NCBI RefSeq assembly: GCF_030247185.1
Contig: NC_080570.1
Span: 6,076,001 to 6,140,000 of the forward strand
Direction of reading: 5' to 3'
DNA: 64,000 nucleotides
Source: Malaya genurostris
Taxonomy: Eukaryota; Arthropoda; Insecta; Diptera; Culicidae
Shown here: piece by piece, positions 33,676 through 45,389 of the stretch
How the letters are laid out: every line of letters begins with the position of its first letter
How positions within the stretch are numbered: position 1 is the first letter of the stretch
The notes under the pieces: model-generated
What the model was told of the DNA's origin: nothing
The model's input: the letters and a program-made list of their open reading frames with translations, nothing else
Database searches by the model: none
Program-made: the position numbers and the translations under genes

Positions 33676-34600
33676 AAGGGTGATTTTTTAAGAGCTTGAG
33701 AACTTTTTTAAACAATAAAACGCATAAAATTTGCAAAATCTCATCGGTTCTTTATTTTAAACGTTAGATTGGTACATGACATTTACTTTTTGAAGATAAT
33801 TTCATTTAAATGTTGACCGCGGCTGCGTCTTAGGTGGTCCATTCGGAAAATCCGCTTTTTTATCGACAAATTTTGTTCAGCGATGAGGCTCATTTCTGGT
33901 TGAATGGCTACGTAAATAAGCAAAATTGCCGCATTTGGAGTGAAGAGCAACCAGAAGCCGTTCAAGAACTGCCCATGCATCCCGAAAAATGCACTGTTTG
34001 GTGTGGTTTGTACGCTGGTGGAATCATTGGACCGTATTTTTTCAAAGATGCTGTTGGACGCAACGTTACAGTGAATGGCGATCGCTATCGTTCGATGCTA
34101 ACAAACTTTTTGTTGCCAAAAATGGAAGAACTGAACTTGGTTGACATGTGGTTTCAACAAGATGGCGCTACATGCCACACAGCTCGCGATTCTATGGCCA
34201 TTTTGAGGGAAAACTTCGGAGAACAATTCATCTCAAGAAATGGACCGGTAAGTTGGCCACCAAGATCATGCGATTTGACGCCTTTAGACTATTTTTTGTG
34301 GGGCTACGTCAAGTCTAAAGTCTACAGAAATAAGCCAGTAACTATTCCAGCTTTGGAAGACAACATTTCCGAAGAAATTCGGGCTATTCCGGCCGAAATG
34401 CTCGAAAAAGTTGCCCAAAATTGGACTTTCCGAATGGACCACCTAAGACGCAGCCGCGGTCAACATTTAAATGAAATTATCTTCAAAAAGTAAATGTCAT
34501 GTACCAATCTAACGTTTAAAATAAAGAACCGATGAGATTTTGCAAATTTTATGCGTTTTATTGTTTAAAAAAGTTCTCAAGCTCTTAAAAAATCACCCTT
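33676..34600 (+). mobile_element. DD36D Tc1/mariner-type derivative, copy 1
   Basis: A 925-bp element with near-perfect 174-bp terminal inverted repeats (33676-33849 and 34427-34600), beginning AAGGGTGATTTTTTAAGAGC and flanked by TA at 33674-33675 and 34601-34602. The right repeat contains the last ~21 codons of the transposase, and the left repeat is an inverted copy of that coding end; the normal 5' part of the gene (DNA-binding domain) is absent. Copy 2 at 55061-55985 has exactly the same length and structure. The element is therefore a non-autonomous derivative that has itself been mobile. Confidence 0.93.
33834..34493 (+). pseudogene. Transposase catalytic domain, N-terminally lost (DD36D)
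   Basis: An open frame of about 219 codons ending at TAA 34491-34493. It holds the first catalytic block ILFSDEAHFWLNGY, the second FQQDGATCHTA and the third SCDLTPLDYFLWG; 36 residues separate the second and third Asp. No in-frame ATG lies before the first catalytic Asp (the earliest is the Met of LPMHPEKC), and the N-terminal DNA-binding domain is missing, so a working transposase is not expected. The frame is nonetheless intact and almost identical in copy 2, so the loss is recent. The protein is of the type common in insect Tc1/mariner-like DDE elements; I give no finer family name. Confidence 0.88.
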
Positions 34601-34602
34601 TA

Positions 34603-37250
34603 TTATTGATAGTCACCAGATCAGGCAGCAGCAAGCGGAAGCGGTGGGTCCCGGCTTAGCTTAAACGCGGAACAGACGAACACAGAAACCAATCTGGTTC
34701 ATTTAAGAACAGCAAAAATAATAATAACTCAGCGTTTTCGAATAAGTCAAGCATAAATAATGCGCACTATCCCCTTGGTCGTTGTTCCTGGTCCTAGTCG
34801 TTCCTGGTCTGGTTTGGTTCGGTTTGGCCTGGTGGTGATGTAGAGCTTGGAGACCAGACCGTGCTGAAGGAACTGCTGGCTCGCTCCAACAAAGCGCTTT
34901 ATTCAGGGCGCGTTCGCTGCATCGGAGATTGATTCTTCTGGATGTTCCGCCTCGAGGGCGAAGTGTGACAACTGATGAGAGGATGGGGGGTGGGGTGTTT
35001 GTGTGTACAGAGGGCTTGCATCCATTTAATTTAACCACACGATTGCAAGTGATCTATGGTTGGGTTGTATTTCATTTTAATACCAGCGTGTCCCATCTGG
35101 ATCTTGGTACTGGAATCTCGATTCTCCTTGGCTCGTCGGCTCGGCCCGGAAAAGAATTTATGCAGATACGATTATTGTCTGCGGCAGAGGGCACGGGAAC
35201 ACGGGAACTTTCTCCCGCTCTGCGTCGGTTCGGTTGTTGGCGATCGATCTTCCGCGTTCCGCAGCGGCTTGTGGTTCCGACGAAAAAGTGTGTCATTCCG
35301 GGCGGAAGTTTACGGCATCAGACACGAACGAAGTTTTCGTAGAAACGTTACCACATTCAACCTACATACCATCCTATAAACCGGTGGTGGTATTGCGTTG
35401 AAATGCATTGCATGCACGCCAATCATTATGACTTCTATGAAAACACACAATGTTGCATTTCCCAGCAATCAACGGCAGCCGGGTTGAAGAAACATGCCGG
35501 AGAGAAAAAGAGAGTGACAAGAATGTTTTTCTTCAGCTACAAAACGTTTCGCGGCCCGCGGCATTTTACCAACCGACAAACGTTACCACCCTTAGCCCCC
35601 CCCCCACCCGGTTCGTTGACCCTTGCCACGACGAATCGGATCGCTTGTTGCAACGACTCGTAATCCACTTTTATGACCATCATTACGCATAATATGCAGC
35701 TACATATTTTGTTTGTTTATTCAATACATTCACACAGCTCTTAGTAGGCCGGTTCTCGTAAACTGCGGTGTCGTCAAAGCAACCAACCAACTAGGGCTAC
35801 TTCGATTGGAACCACCCACGAACCATGCCGAACATCGAGAGTCATTCACACGTCACTTGTGCTGTCAGCTGTCGTTGTACCCGCGTCAAAAAAAAATGTC
35901 CACTCGATAATCGTCCATCGAGATCCATTTGGAGATACATCACCATCACCACCCTCTCTCATCCTTCCATGGACACTACCGTGAGGGTGTTGATGATCTT
36001 CTCGATGAACGTAACCGACCGACGAGGACGGGTTATATAGACTTGAAGGCGAAATGCTTTTATGGATGGAAAAAGAAAATATGTTTCCTGTAAAATGTGT
36101 TATTTTTCGCAATGTGAAAACGATCAGCTGACTTTCATTTTTTTTGCTTTTGGATTTCACATCCGGAGATACGCCTTCCTTATAAATATCCGAGTAGGAT
36201 TTGAATCAACAGCAGTTCACTAGTTGATGTTTCGCTGTTTGAAAAAAAAACAATTAACGCTTGTTCTCGATTACAGAAACCCGTAACGAAGGACTGCTCA
36301 AAACACAGTATAAAAGAAAAATTTGTTTTCACTTCATTTTAAAAGTGATCACAGTAAATCACATAATCAGTTAAAAACTAGTTTTTTTTATTTCGGCTTA
36401 AATGCGCTTAAAAGTACGGCAACAAAAATAGCAACATATATTTTGATGTCGATTATTTCATTTCGGATTTGCATAGTTTTGGTGAGAAAAACTATCATAA
36501 TGCTGTACGGGATTCATTTCTGGCATTTTGAAGGGCCAAATTATGGAATTCTCCACGATGTTAAGCACAAAAACGCAAAGCTGTCAAATGCCGACTTCAT
36601 TCGGACTCGTTTGATGCTAATTTTGCACTGCGAAAAGTGCACAAAGCTAACAAAATAATTCTAGATTGGCAATAAACTGAGCATTTTTATTCCCAATTTG
36701 CAAAGAAGGAATCTTTCTTAAGATAACGTTTGGAGCCATTAGAAGGGTCGATTTTCCATAATGTTCCCCATCGTTGTCCACTTTTCATTGTATTTTGCAC
36801 CAATGCAAACGACCAGCAGCAGGATGACGCAATCGATCTTCTTTGAAGGGAAACTGGCTCTGCGAACGTCCTGCAATTGAATTCCTAATTCGGGAACTGG
36901 AACTGAGCTCTGGACCTGAACCAACCAGAATGATGCACTTGCTTTACTTCCTGCTCAGTCAAATGCGTAGGCTAGAATGAATGAAATATATAAAGTGTTA
37001 CCTCTTTAATCCCTTTTTTCTTTGATACTCGTTGATACCAAACATTTCAGAAACTTTTATTTTTGAATTATTTGTGATTACTTCATACAACTGAAAATGT
37101 TATCATAAATTTATGTTAATATTTCTGATAACATGTGACAAAAATTATATTGATACGTTAGATACAACAAGAAATATTAACGATTAAAAACGTGTCACTC
37201 ATTCAGAGAGTAAATTTTGATAAAGTGCCCCACAGTAAAGTAAATCGTAT
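34603..37250. other. Low-copy non-coding DNA
   Basis: No supported exon. GC-richer blocks lie at 34620-35350 and 35560-36030, with many short overlapping frames and no domain. A C-rich run lies at 35599-35611. Further right the DNA becomes AT-rich. Confidence 0.45.
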
Positions 37251-37264
37251 TCAAGACAAAAAAA

Positions 37265-37475
37265 ATTACTTCGGTGTAACACAAAATTTTGGCGATTTAT
37301 GCAATTGTAAGACTTTTGACATAAAATTTATTTTTGCTATTTTGAAAATCTCGAAATTTTATTTTTCAATCGATTTTTGTTCTACAAGTCAAAAAAAAAA
37401 AACTGACGCCCATCAAACGTCAAAATCTGAACTCAAAAGCTTAAAATTCAAACACTGAGTTTGAAATTCAAAGAC
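37265..37475 (+). repeat. Spacer A (fold-back F-derived), copy 1
   Basis: About 200 bp with a family F core (GGTGTAACAC, then ATGCAATTGTAAGACTTTTG), followed by TTTTTCAATCGATTTTTGTT, ACTGACGCCCATC and GAACTCAAAAGCTTAA. It stands directly before the GTAAGAA array. Copy 2 is at 39117-39301. Confidence 0.8.
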
Positions 37476-37505
37476 TACAGTACATAATCTAAAATGAAAT
37501 TTCAA

Positions 37506-39118
37506 GTCAAAGTAAGAAGTAAGAAGTAAGTACAAAGTAGTAAATAGTAAGCAGTAAGAAGTAAGAAGTAAGAAGTAAGAAGTAAGAAGTAAGAAGTAAG
37601 AAGTAAGAAGTAAGAAGTAAGAAGTAAGAAGTAAGAAGTAAGAAGTAAGAAGTAAGAAGTAAGAAGTAAGAGGTAAGAAGTAAGAAGTAAGTAGTAAGCA
37701 GTAATAAGTAAGCAGTAAGCAGTAAGAAGTAAGAAGTAAGAAGTAAGAAGTAAGAAGTAAGAAGTAAGAAGTAAGAAGTAAGAAGTAAGAAGTAAGAAGT
37801 AAGAAGTAAGAAGTAAGAAGTAAGAAGTAAGAAGTAAGAAGTAAGAAGTAAGAAGTAAGAAGTAAGAAGTAAGAAGTAAGAAGTAAGAAGTAAGAAGTAA
37901 GAAGTAAGAAGTAAGAAGTAAGAAGTAAGAAGTAAGAAGTAAGAAGTAAGAAGTAAGAAGTAAGAAGTAAGAAGTAAGAAGTAAGAAGTAAGAAGTAAGA
38001 AGTAAGAAGTAAGAAGTAAGAAGTAAGAAGTAAGAAGTAAGAAGTAAGAAGTAAGAAGTAAGAAGTAAGAAGTAAGAAGTAAGAAGTAAGAAGTAAGAAG
38101 TAAGAAGTAAGAAGTAAGAAGTAAGAAGTAAGAAGTAAGAAGTAAGAAGTAAGAAGTAAGAAGTAAGAAGTAAGAAGTAAGAAGTAAGAAGTAAGAAGTA
38201 AGAAGTAAGAAGTAAGAAGTAAGAAGTAAGAAGTAAGAAGTAAGAAGTAAGAAGTAAGAAGTAAGAAGTAAGAAGTAAGAAGTAAGAAGTAAGAAGTAAG
38301 AAGTAAGAAGTAAGAAGTAAGAAGTAAGAAGTAAGAAGTAAGAAGTAAGAAGTAAGAAGTAAGAAGTAAGAAGTAAGAAGTAAGAAGTAAGAAGTAAGAA
38401 GTAAGAAGTAAGAAGTAAGAAGTAAGAAGTAAGAAGTAAGAAGTAAGAAGTAAGAAGTAAGAAGTAAGAAGTAAGAAGTAAGAAGTAAGAAGTAAGAAGT
38501 AAGAAGTAAGAAGTAAGAAGTAAGAAGTAAGAAGTAAGAAGTAAGAAGTAAGAAGTAAGAAGTAAGAAGTAAGAAGTAAGAAGTAAGAAGTAAGAAGTAA
38601 GAAGTAAGAAGTAAGAAGTAAGAAGTAAGAAGTAAGAAGTAAGAAGTAAGAAGTAAGAAGTAAGAAGTAAGAAGTAAGAAGTAAGAAGTAAGAAGTAAGA
38701 AGTAAGAAGTAAGAAGTAAGAAGTAAGAAGTAAGAAGTAAGAAGTAAGAAGTAAGAAGTAAGAAGTAAGAAGTAAGAAGTAAGAAGTAAGAAGTAAGAAG
38801 TAAGAAGTAAGAAGTAAGAAGTAAGAAGTAAGAAGTAAGAAGTAAGAAGTAAGAAGTAAGAAGTAAGAAGTAAGAAGTAAGAAGTAAGAAGTAAGAAGTA
38901 AGAAGTAAGAAGTAAGAAGTAAGAAGTAAGAAGTAAGAAGTAAGAAGTAAGAAGTAAGAAGTAAGAAGTAAGAAGTAAGAAGTAAGAAGTAAGAAGTAAG
39001 AAGTAAGAAGTAAGAAGTAAGAAGTAAGAAGTAAGAAGTAAGAAGTAAGAAGTCAGAAGTAAGAAGTAAGAAGTAAGAAGTAAGAAGTAAGAAGTAAAAA
39101 GTAAAAAGTAAAAAGTAA
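37506..39118 (+). repeat. (GTAAGAA)n heptamer satellite
   Basis: 1.6 kb of heptamer. From 37721 to 39050 it appears perfect: 1,330 bp, exactly 190 units by period arithmetic. The left 200 bp contains variants (GTAGTAA, GCAGTAA, AGGTAA), and the right end passes into AAAAGTA units. The minus strand lacks stop codons in all three frames, which creates a spurious reading frame of about 596 codons (LLLTSYF repeats). No splice or start context supports a gene. Confidence 0.97.
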
Positions 39119-39301
39119 AAACACAAAATTTTGATGATTCATGCAATTGTAAGACTGTTGATATAAAAATTTTTTTGCTATTTTTGAAATCTAGAAATTT
39201 CATTTTTCAAACGATTTTTGTTCTACAAATCACAATAAAAAAACTGACGCCCATCGAAAGTCTAAATCTGAACTCAAAAGCTTAAGGCTCAAATACTAAG
39301 T
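39117..39301 (+). repeat. Spacer A, copy 2
   Basis: It aligns with 37265-37475: ATGCAATTGTAAGACTGTTG, then TTTTTCAAACGATTTTTGTT, ACTGACGCCCATC and GAACTCAAAAGCTTAA. It divides the GTAAGAA satellite from the AAAAGTC satellite. Confidence 0.8.
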
Positions 39302-40449
39302 AAAAGTCAAAAGTCAAAAGTCAAAAGTCAAAAGTCAAAAGTCAAAAGTCAAAAGTCAAAAGTCAAAAGTCAAAAGTCAAAAGTCAAAAGTCAAAAGTCA
39401 AAAGTCAAAAGTCAAAAGTCAAAAGTCAAAAGTCAAAAGTCAAAAGTCAAAAGTCAAAAGTCAAAAGTCAAAAGTCAAAAGTCAAAAGTCAAAAGTCAAA
39501 AGTCAAAAGTCAAAAGTCAAAAGTCAAAAGTCAAAAGTCAAAAGTCAAAAGTCAAAAGTCAAAAGTCAAAAGTCAAAAGTCAAAAGTCAAAAGTCAAAAG
39601 TCAAAAGTCAAAAGTCAAAAGTCAAAAGTCAAAAGTCAAAAGTCAAAAGTCAAAAGTCAAAAGTCAAAAGTCAAAAGTCAAAAGTCAAAAGTCAAAAGTC
39701 AAAAGTCAAAAGTCAAAAGTCAAAAGTCAAAAGTCAAAAGTCAAAAGTCAAAAGTCAAAAGTCAAAAGTCAAAAGTCAAAAGTCAAAAGTCAAAAGTCAA
39801 AAGTCAAAAGTCAAAAGTCAAAAGTCAAAAGTCAAAAGTCAAAAGTCAAAAGTCAAAAGTCAAAAGTCAAAAGTCAAAAGTCAAAAGTCAAAAGTCAAAA
39901 GTCAAAAGTCAAAAGTCAAAAGTCAAAAGTCAAAAGTCAAAAGTCAAAAGTCAAAAGTCAAAAGTCAAAAGTCAAAAGTCAAAAGTCAAAAGTCAAAAGT
40001 CAAAAGTCAAAAGTCAAAAGTCAAAAGTCAAAAGTCAAAAGTCAAAAGTCAAAAGTCAAAAGTCAAAAGTCAAAAGTCAAAAGTCAAAAGTCAAAAGTCA
40101 AAAGTCAAAAGTCAAAAGTCAAAAGTCAAAAGTCAAAAGTCAAAAGTCAAAAGTCAAAAGTCAAAAGTCAAAAGTCAAAAGTCAAAAGTCAAAAGTCAAA
40201 AGTCAAAAGTCAAAAGTCAAAAGTCAAAAGTCAAAAGTCAAAAGTCAAAAGTCAAAAGTCAAAAGTCAAAAGTCAAAAGTCAAAAGTCAAAAGTCAAAAG
40301 TCAAAAGTCAAAAGTCAAAAGTCAAAAGTCAAAAGTCAAAAGTCAAAAGTCAAAAGTCAAAAGTCAAAAGTCAAAAGTCAAAAGTCAAAAGTCAAAAGTC
40401 AAAAGTCAAAAGTCAAAAGTCAAAAGTCAAAAGTCAAAAGTCAAAAGTC
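39302..40449 (+). repeat. (AAAAGTC)n heptamer satellite
   Basis: 1,148 bp, exactly 164 units of AAAAGTC by period arithmetic, with no variant that I noticed. It ends abruptly in degenerate AAAGTCCTAAAGTC-like sequence to about 40545. The plus strand is stop-free in all frames but has no ATG. Confidence 0.97.
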
Positions 40450-40813
40450 CGAGTCTCGAAAGTCCTAAAGTCCTAAAACCCTAAAGTTCAATGTGTAAAG
40501 TTCAAAGTCTAAACCCTACAGTCTAAAGACTAAAATCTCAAATCTAGTGTTTCAAGTTTTAATTCTTAACAGGTTTAACAGAGCAACATTCAATAGTTTT
40601 AAATCTGCATATCGTAATTCTGGACTCGAAAACAAACTTTTGGTTAGAATTTGACTTTTCTATACTTTTTTTAAAATCGATTAGTTAAATTTGACTGAAA
40701 CTACGACTGAATTCAAAATTTTTACGGTTGAAAAGTCATCCTTTTACTAGAGGTCTGAAACATTTTTGTAAGATATTTTTCAGTGTAGAAAATCAATTAT
40801 CAAAATGTCAAAG

Positions 40814-40841
40814 AACAACCCTGCTTTCAAGCAGGGTTGTT
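40814..40841. other. Perfect 13-bp hairpin
   Basis: AACAACCCTGCTT and AAGCAGGGTTGTT are perfect reverse complements separated by TC. The hairpin is GC-rich in an AT-rich setting. No gene is adjacent to which it could serve as a terminator. Confidence 0.85.
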
Positions 40842-43300
40842 ATTTTTGATAACTGCTCGAATCTTCGAATTTAACAAAAAGCAATGGAAATTTAGGCGAG
40901 GCACCCCAAAACCAAGAAACCATTCAGGAAATTAAGCCATTATTCTGCAAGCTAGTGGTCCCCTCCGGAACCACCGAAATATCAAGACATTATCGTTTGC
41001 CATTTGACAGAATGATCATAACACATGACGGAGCATAAATAAACACATCTGGTCGAACGGACGACCGACGTACGATCGACGGTGACTGAAAAGAAAACAA
41101 CACTGCATCCGTTCCTGTTTCGAGCTCGTGTAGTCGTCCGTCGTCCGTCGTCCGTGCTTCGGAACACTGCCAGAGAGATTAAATTTCCCATCTGCCCACA
41201 TCATCATACGCCGGTTTGAAACTTTTGATCTCATTGACCCAAGAACCAACGCCAGGGGAAAACAACTTAATTTTTATGCGCTGTAACCGTGGCCAGGTTC
41301 AAGGACAACGCTAGCACACCAGTCCAAATCCGGGGTCAATGGCAAGTAGCAGCAGTATTATTAGTAATAGCTTGGTCCCGAAATGAAGACATATTGCGAC
41401 AGACGGAACGTGACCCACATCAACACGGTTCCTCTTTAAAGCGAAATTATCCCATTCAATTCGGAACAATGCAAGTCAACAACAGCAGCACTGTGCAGCG
41501 CATCGCCATTTAGGTGATTATTCAATTTGGACGCTGCCTTTTTTTCTTCGTTCGCCCTTTTTGTGGTGTCGACGGCGAGACCATTCGTACGGTCATATCC
41601 CGGAGAGTTCTGGTAATTTATTTGATTTAAAAATTTCCGATTGTCATTTGTCACAAAATTCACGCGCTACACCCTGTGGTGTTGTGCAAAATCGATACTT
41701 TTGTTCACCATCGAATTCAACCCAGCTGCTGAATCGGATTGACAGTTGCGTTATATCTGACCAAAATAAACGAAAAAGCTTACCTGCTTTTCGCCGATTC
41801 ACTCACTCACTGAATCGCAGTAGTCTTCCCAAAATCGATCAATTGAGCTCGACTCTCGAATGCCCAACCCAACGTCGAAGTAGGCGTTGCGGCCCGTTAG
41901 CCTTTCCACATCGTAAATAGCCGGGCGGAACGGAAAGCAAGCGACGGTTTGCTTTGATTGCACTGGAAATTGGTTGGTTGGAAAATTTTACCAATTATAA
42001 AATGTGGATGCGAGTAGGCGCGCATCCCATCGCTACAGGAATTGTTTTAACCTTTGACACCGGCACGGCGGCAGCCACCAGCGACGAAGAAAAGAAAAGA
42101 TGAGAACTTTTTTGTTATTTCTTTCCGGTTTGTAGATTAATTTTCCGTTCGCATAAATTATCGCCTGCGCAGATGAAGAGGAATGGCAAACGAAAGGCAA
42201 GCTCAACCGAACAGTGCAACAAATTTATTACGAAACATTAACTGCGAAACAGGGAGACTAAATGGACGTTTTTTACCAGTTTTTAATTTTCTCGGCACTT
42301 CTCCAGTTCCGGGGGGCTAGTTGTCAGTTTTGTTTTTCGACTCATCATTAAATTAACTGCTTAGTTAAATGTGCATTTACAACCTCAAGTCCAAGTCCAA
42401 AACGGTCCAAAAAATAAGAGACTCTCTACTCTGGCTTTCATCCTTGGGGCACATTTCCACTCGTTACATTTGGCTACCGAAAGCCACAAATGAGTCACAA
42501 ATACTCGTCTGTCGGGCAGACCGGCCAAAGCAAAACCAAATTCCACGAAAATTGTTTTCACGCTGCTGGTCGCCGTGAAATCGCCACTGGGAAATGGTCA
42601 AATGGATGTAACTGACGATGGTAGTGCTGACAGACGAGTCGACGACGACGTGTTCATAATTTATGGAGGCGTAATTTGTAAATTCTCCCAAAGTTGGACG
42701 ATTTCCATGCACGATTTTGGATGTTGCGACTTAAACAAATGTTCTAAGGATAGCATAAATCGGAACGTAAAATTATCTGACAAGTGAAACAAGTAATCAA
42801 TAAAATTGTGTGGCACCAATATTAAGGGTACAAAAGCGAAGAAGAAAATCAGTTATGCTCTGATGAAATTTTATTAGCCCCAGCGATCTAAGTAGGCTAG
42901 CAAAAATTCATAGCAATCCACAAGCTTCTCCAGTTTATTCAGTCGGTTGACATTCAAGCCTACTCGAACCGGAAACTCATTCGCATCCGTATGTGCGTTT
43001 ATTCTTCCTATTCATCTATAGAACTTACGGCTGACGAAAGCATACATCTATGAATGTCACACTCACACACATTTTATTCACGTACCCTCGAGTAACGCAG
43101 CTTCCGGCTGGGTCTTGCGGAACTCGAGATTTCTATAGAATCTAACATTTTGTGGAGGTCATGAAGAGCACTTGATCCTCAGACACACAATGAAAATCTC
43201 TTTCAGCTGAAAAAATATGTCAGATAAAATGTAGGTTAGAGAAAGCATTGGAAAATTCATTAATATTTATGCTTTCTAGATTCTGGATAATACTAATTTT
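40842..43300. other. Low-copy non-coding DNA
   Basis: No exon or repeat array identified. A short tandem GTCGTCC/GTCCGTC stretch lies at 41132-41154. Open frames are short and lack domains. Confidence 0.45.
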
Positions 43301-43304
43301 TCCG

Positions 43305-45325
43305 GAGTCCTAAGTCCAAAGTCAAGAGTCAAAATCATAAATAATAACTATTCAATTCGCATTCTTGGGTCCTGAGTCTCGAGTCGAGAGTTGAAACTTT
43401 GAAAGTTCGGAGTCTTGATTTCAAAGTCCAGAGTTAAAGATCGTGAATCAAGAGTCAAGAATTCGGAGTCTGAAATCAGTGTTCGAAGTCCAGTTTTAAG
43501 ACCTGAATCTAGTGCAAAGAATCAAAAGAATCAGTTTTACCATCTGAGTTACTAGAGACCAGAATCGAGAGACAGAATCGAAAGTCCTGAGTTTTGAGTC
43601 TAGAGTCCTGGGTTCAGAGTCCAGAATCCAGAGTAATCACACAATAATTGACAGTACAAAGTGAAGATTCTAAAGTCCTCAGTCTTGAGCCCTAAGTTCG
43701 GATTGTTGATTCCTGAGTCCGATGTTCAATGTCCGGAATCTGAGTTTTAAGACCAGCATCAAGTGTCAAATTATTCAGCCCAAAGTCCTGAATCCAGAGT
43801 CCAGAATCGAGTTCGAGCAGTTTATGTTGAACTACAAAGTCCTGAGTTTTGTGTCCAGAACCCTGGGTTCAGAGTTCAGACTCCAGAGTAAAAATCCACC
43901 GTACAAAGTGAAGAGTCCTAAGCCCTTAGTCCTGAGTCCTGTGTTCAACGTCCGGACACTGAGTTTAAAGACCAGAATCAAGCATCGAGAATCGACAATC
44001 CTGAGTCCAGACACCAGAATCGAGAGAACAGAATCCAAAGGCCTATGTTTCGAATCCAGAGTTCCAAAGTTCAGATTACTGGATTCAGAGTACAAAGTCT
44101 CGAGTCCTTAGTGCTGAGTACAGTCCGGACTTCTAAGTCTTGAGTACACAAGTCCAGGTTAGATTCTTGACATCTGAGTCTAGAGTTCAAAATCTAAATT
44201 TCAATAGAATAGAGAATAGAGTAGAAAAAAACAAAAATCGAAAGTTTTGAATCGTGGTTCGTGAGTCCTGATTCCAGTCCAAAATTGAGAGACAAAAATC
44301 AAGAGTCAAGAGTTCGGAGTCTTGAACTTTGAAACCAGAGTTCCAAGCCCTGAGTCTCACAATTTCGAGCTCAGATTTGTTGATTGCGGAGTCCCAAGTC
44401 TGGAGTTCAGAGTTGTGAGTCATAAGTCAAAAAAGTTGAAAGTCAATAATCGAGAGTCCATAATTTGGACTTCGTAGTCTCACATCCTGAAACCAGAGTT
44501 CAAAGTCCTGAGTTCATAATTTTCAGACCTGAGCTTTAGAACCTGAATCAACGGTCAAAAATCGAATGACTCAGGAGATCGAAAAGTTCAAGGGCTTGAG
44601 TCTAAAGTTCGGATTCTCGAGTCCTGGTTTCAGAGACCAGAGACTCAAAATTCGGAGATTCTGAGTCTTTAGTCATGAGTCCAAAAGTCCAGCAGCCAAA
44701 GTTGGCCGTCCTCAATTTTGTGTCAAAACCAAAAGTCCCGAATCGTGTGTTCTGATTCTAGATTCTAGAGTCGAGAGTCAATAACCCGAAGTCCAGAATT
44801 AAGAGTAAAGAATCAAGAGTCAAGCGCCCAAAGTTCGGAGTCTCGAACTTTGAAACCAGAGTTCAAAGCACTGAATCTCACCGTTTTGAGTTCAGATTCT
44901 TGATTCTGGAGACCCAAGTCTAGAGTTCAGAGTGGAGAATCAGAAGTCAAAAGACTTGAGAACCAAAAGTCGAGAATCCATAGTTTGGAGTTTGGAGTTT
45001 TGAATCCTGAAACCAGAGTTCAAAACCCTGAGTTCATAGTTCTAAGACCTGAGCTTTAAATCCTGAATCAAGAGTAAAAAATCGAATGACTCAGGAGATC
45101 CAAAAGTTCAAAAGTCTTGAGTTCGGATTCTCGAGTCCTGATTCCAGAGACCAGAACTCAAAATCCGGAGACCAGTGTCCAAAATTCTGAGTCTTTAGTC
45201 CTGAGTCCAAAAGTGCAGAAGCCAAAGTTCGCAGTAATCAAACCTGAGCCTATAGACCGTGAGTCGTGATTTCAGAGTCTAAAGATCAAAACCCTGAGTT
45301 TTGTGCCCAGTTCGAGTTCGAAGTT
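43305..45325 (+). repeat. Degenerate GAGTCC(A/T) heptamer-like array
   Basis: Two kilobases built on words such as GAGTCCA, GAGTCCT, CAGAGTC and TTGAGTC, with heavy drift. Longer blocks recur, for instance the AACTTTGAAACCAGAGTTC type at about 44325, 44850 and 45010, so there is a higher-order component of several hundred bases. Confidence 0.85.
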
Positions 45326-45389
45326 CAGAGGTTATAATATTTTAACTTTATAAAATTCAGTTTAGTCTTGATTTTTGATAATCTACTCT

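Noticed and set aside
37413..39203. Very long minus-strand reading frame (LLLTSYF repeats, ~596 codons)
   Set aside because: The GTAAGAA heptamer has no stop codon on the minus strand in any frame, so any array of this unit produces such a frame. There are two overlapping versions in different frames and no splice or start context.
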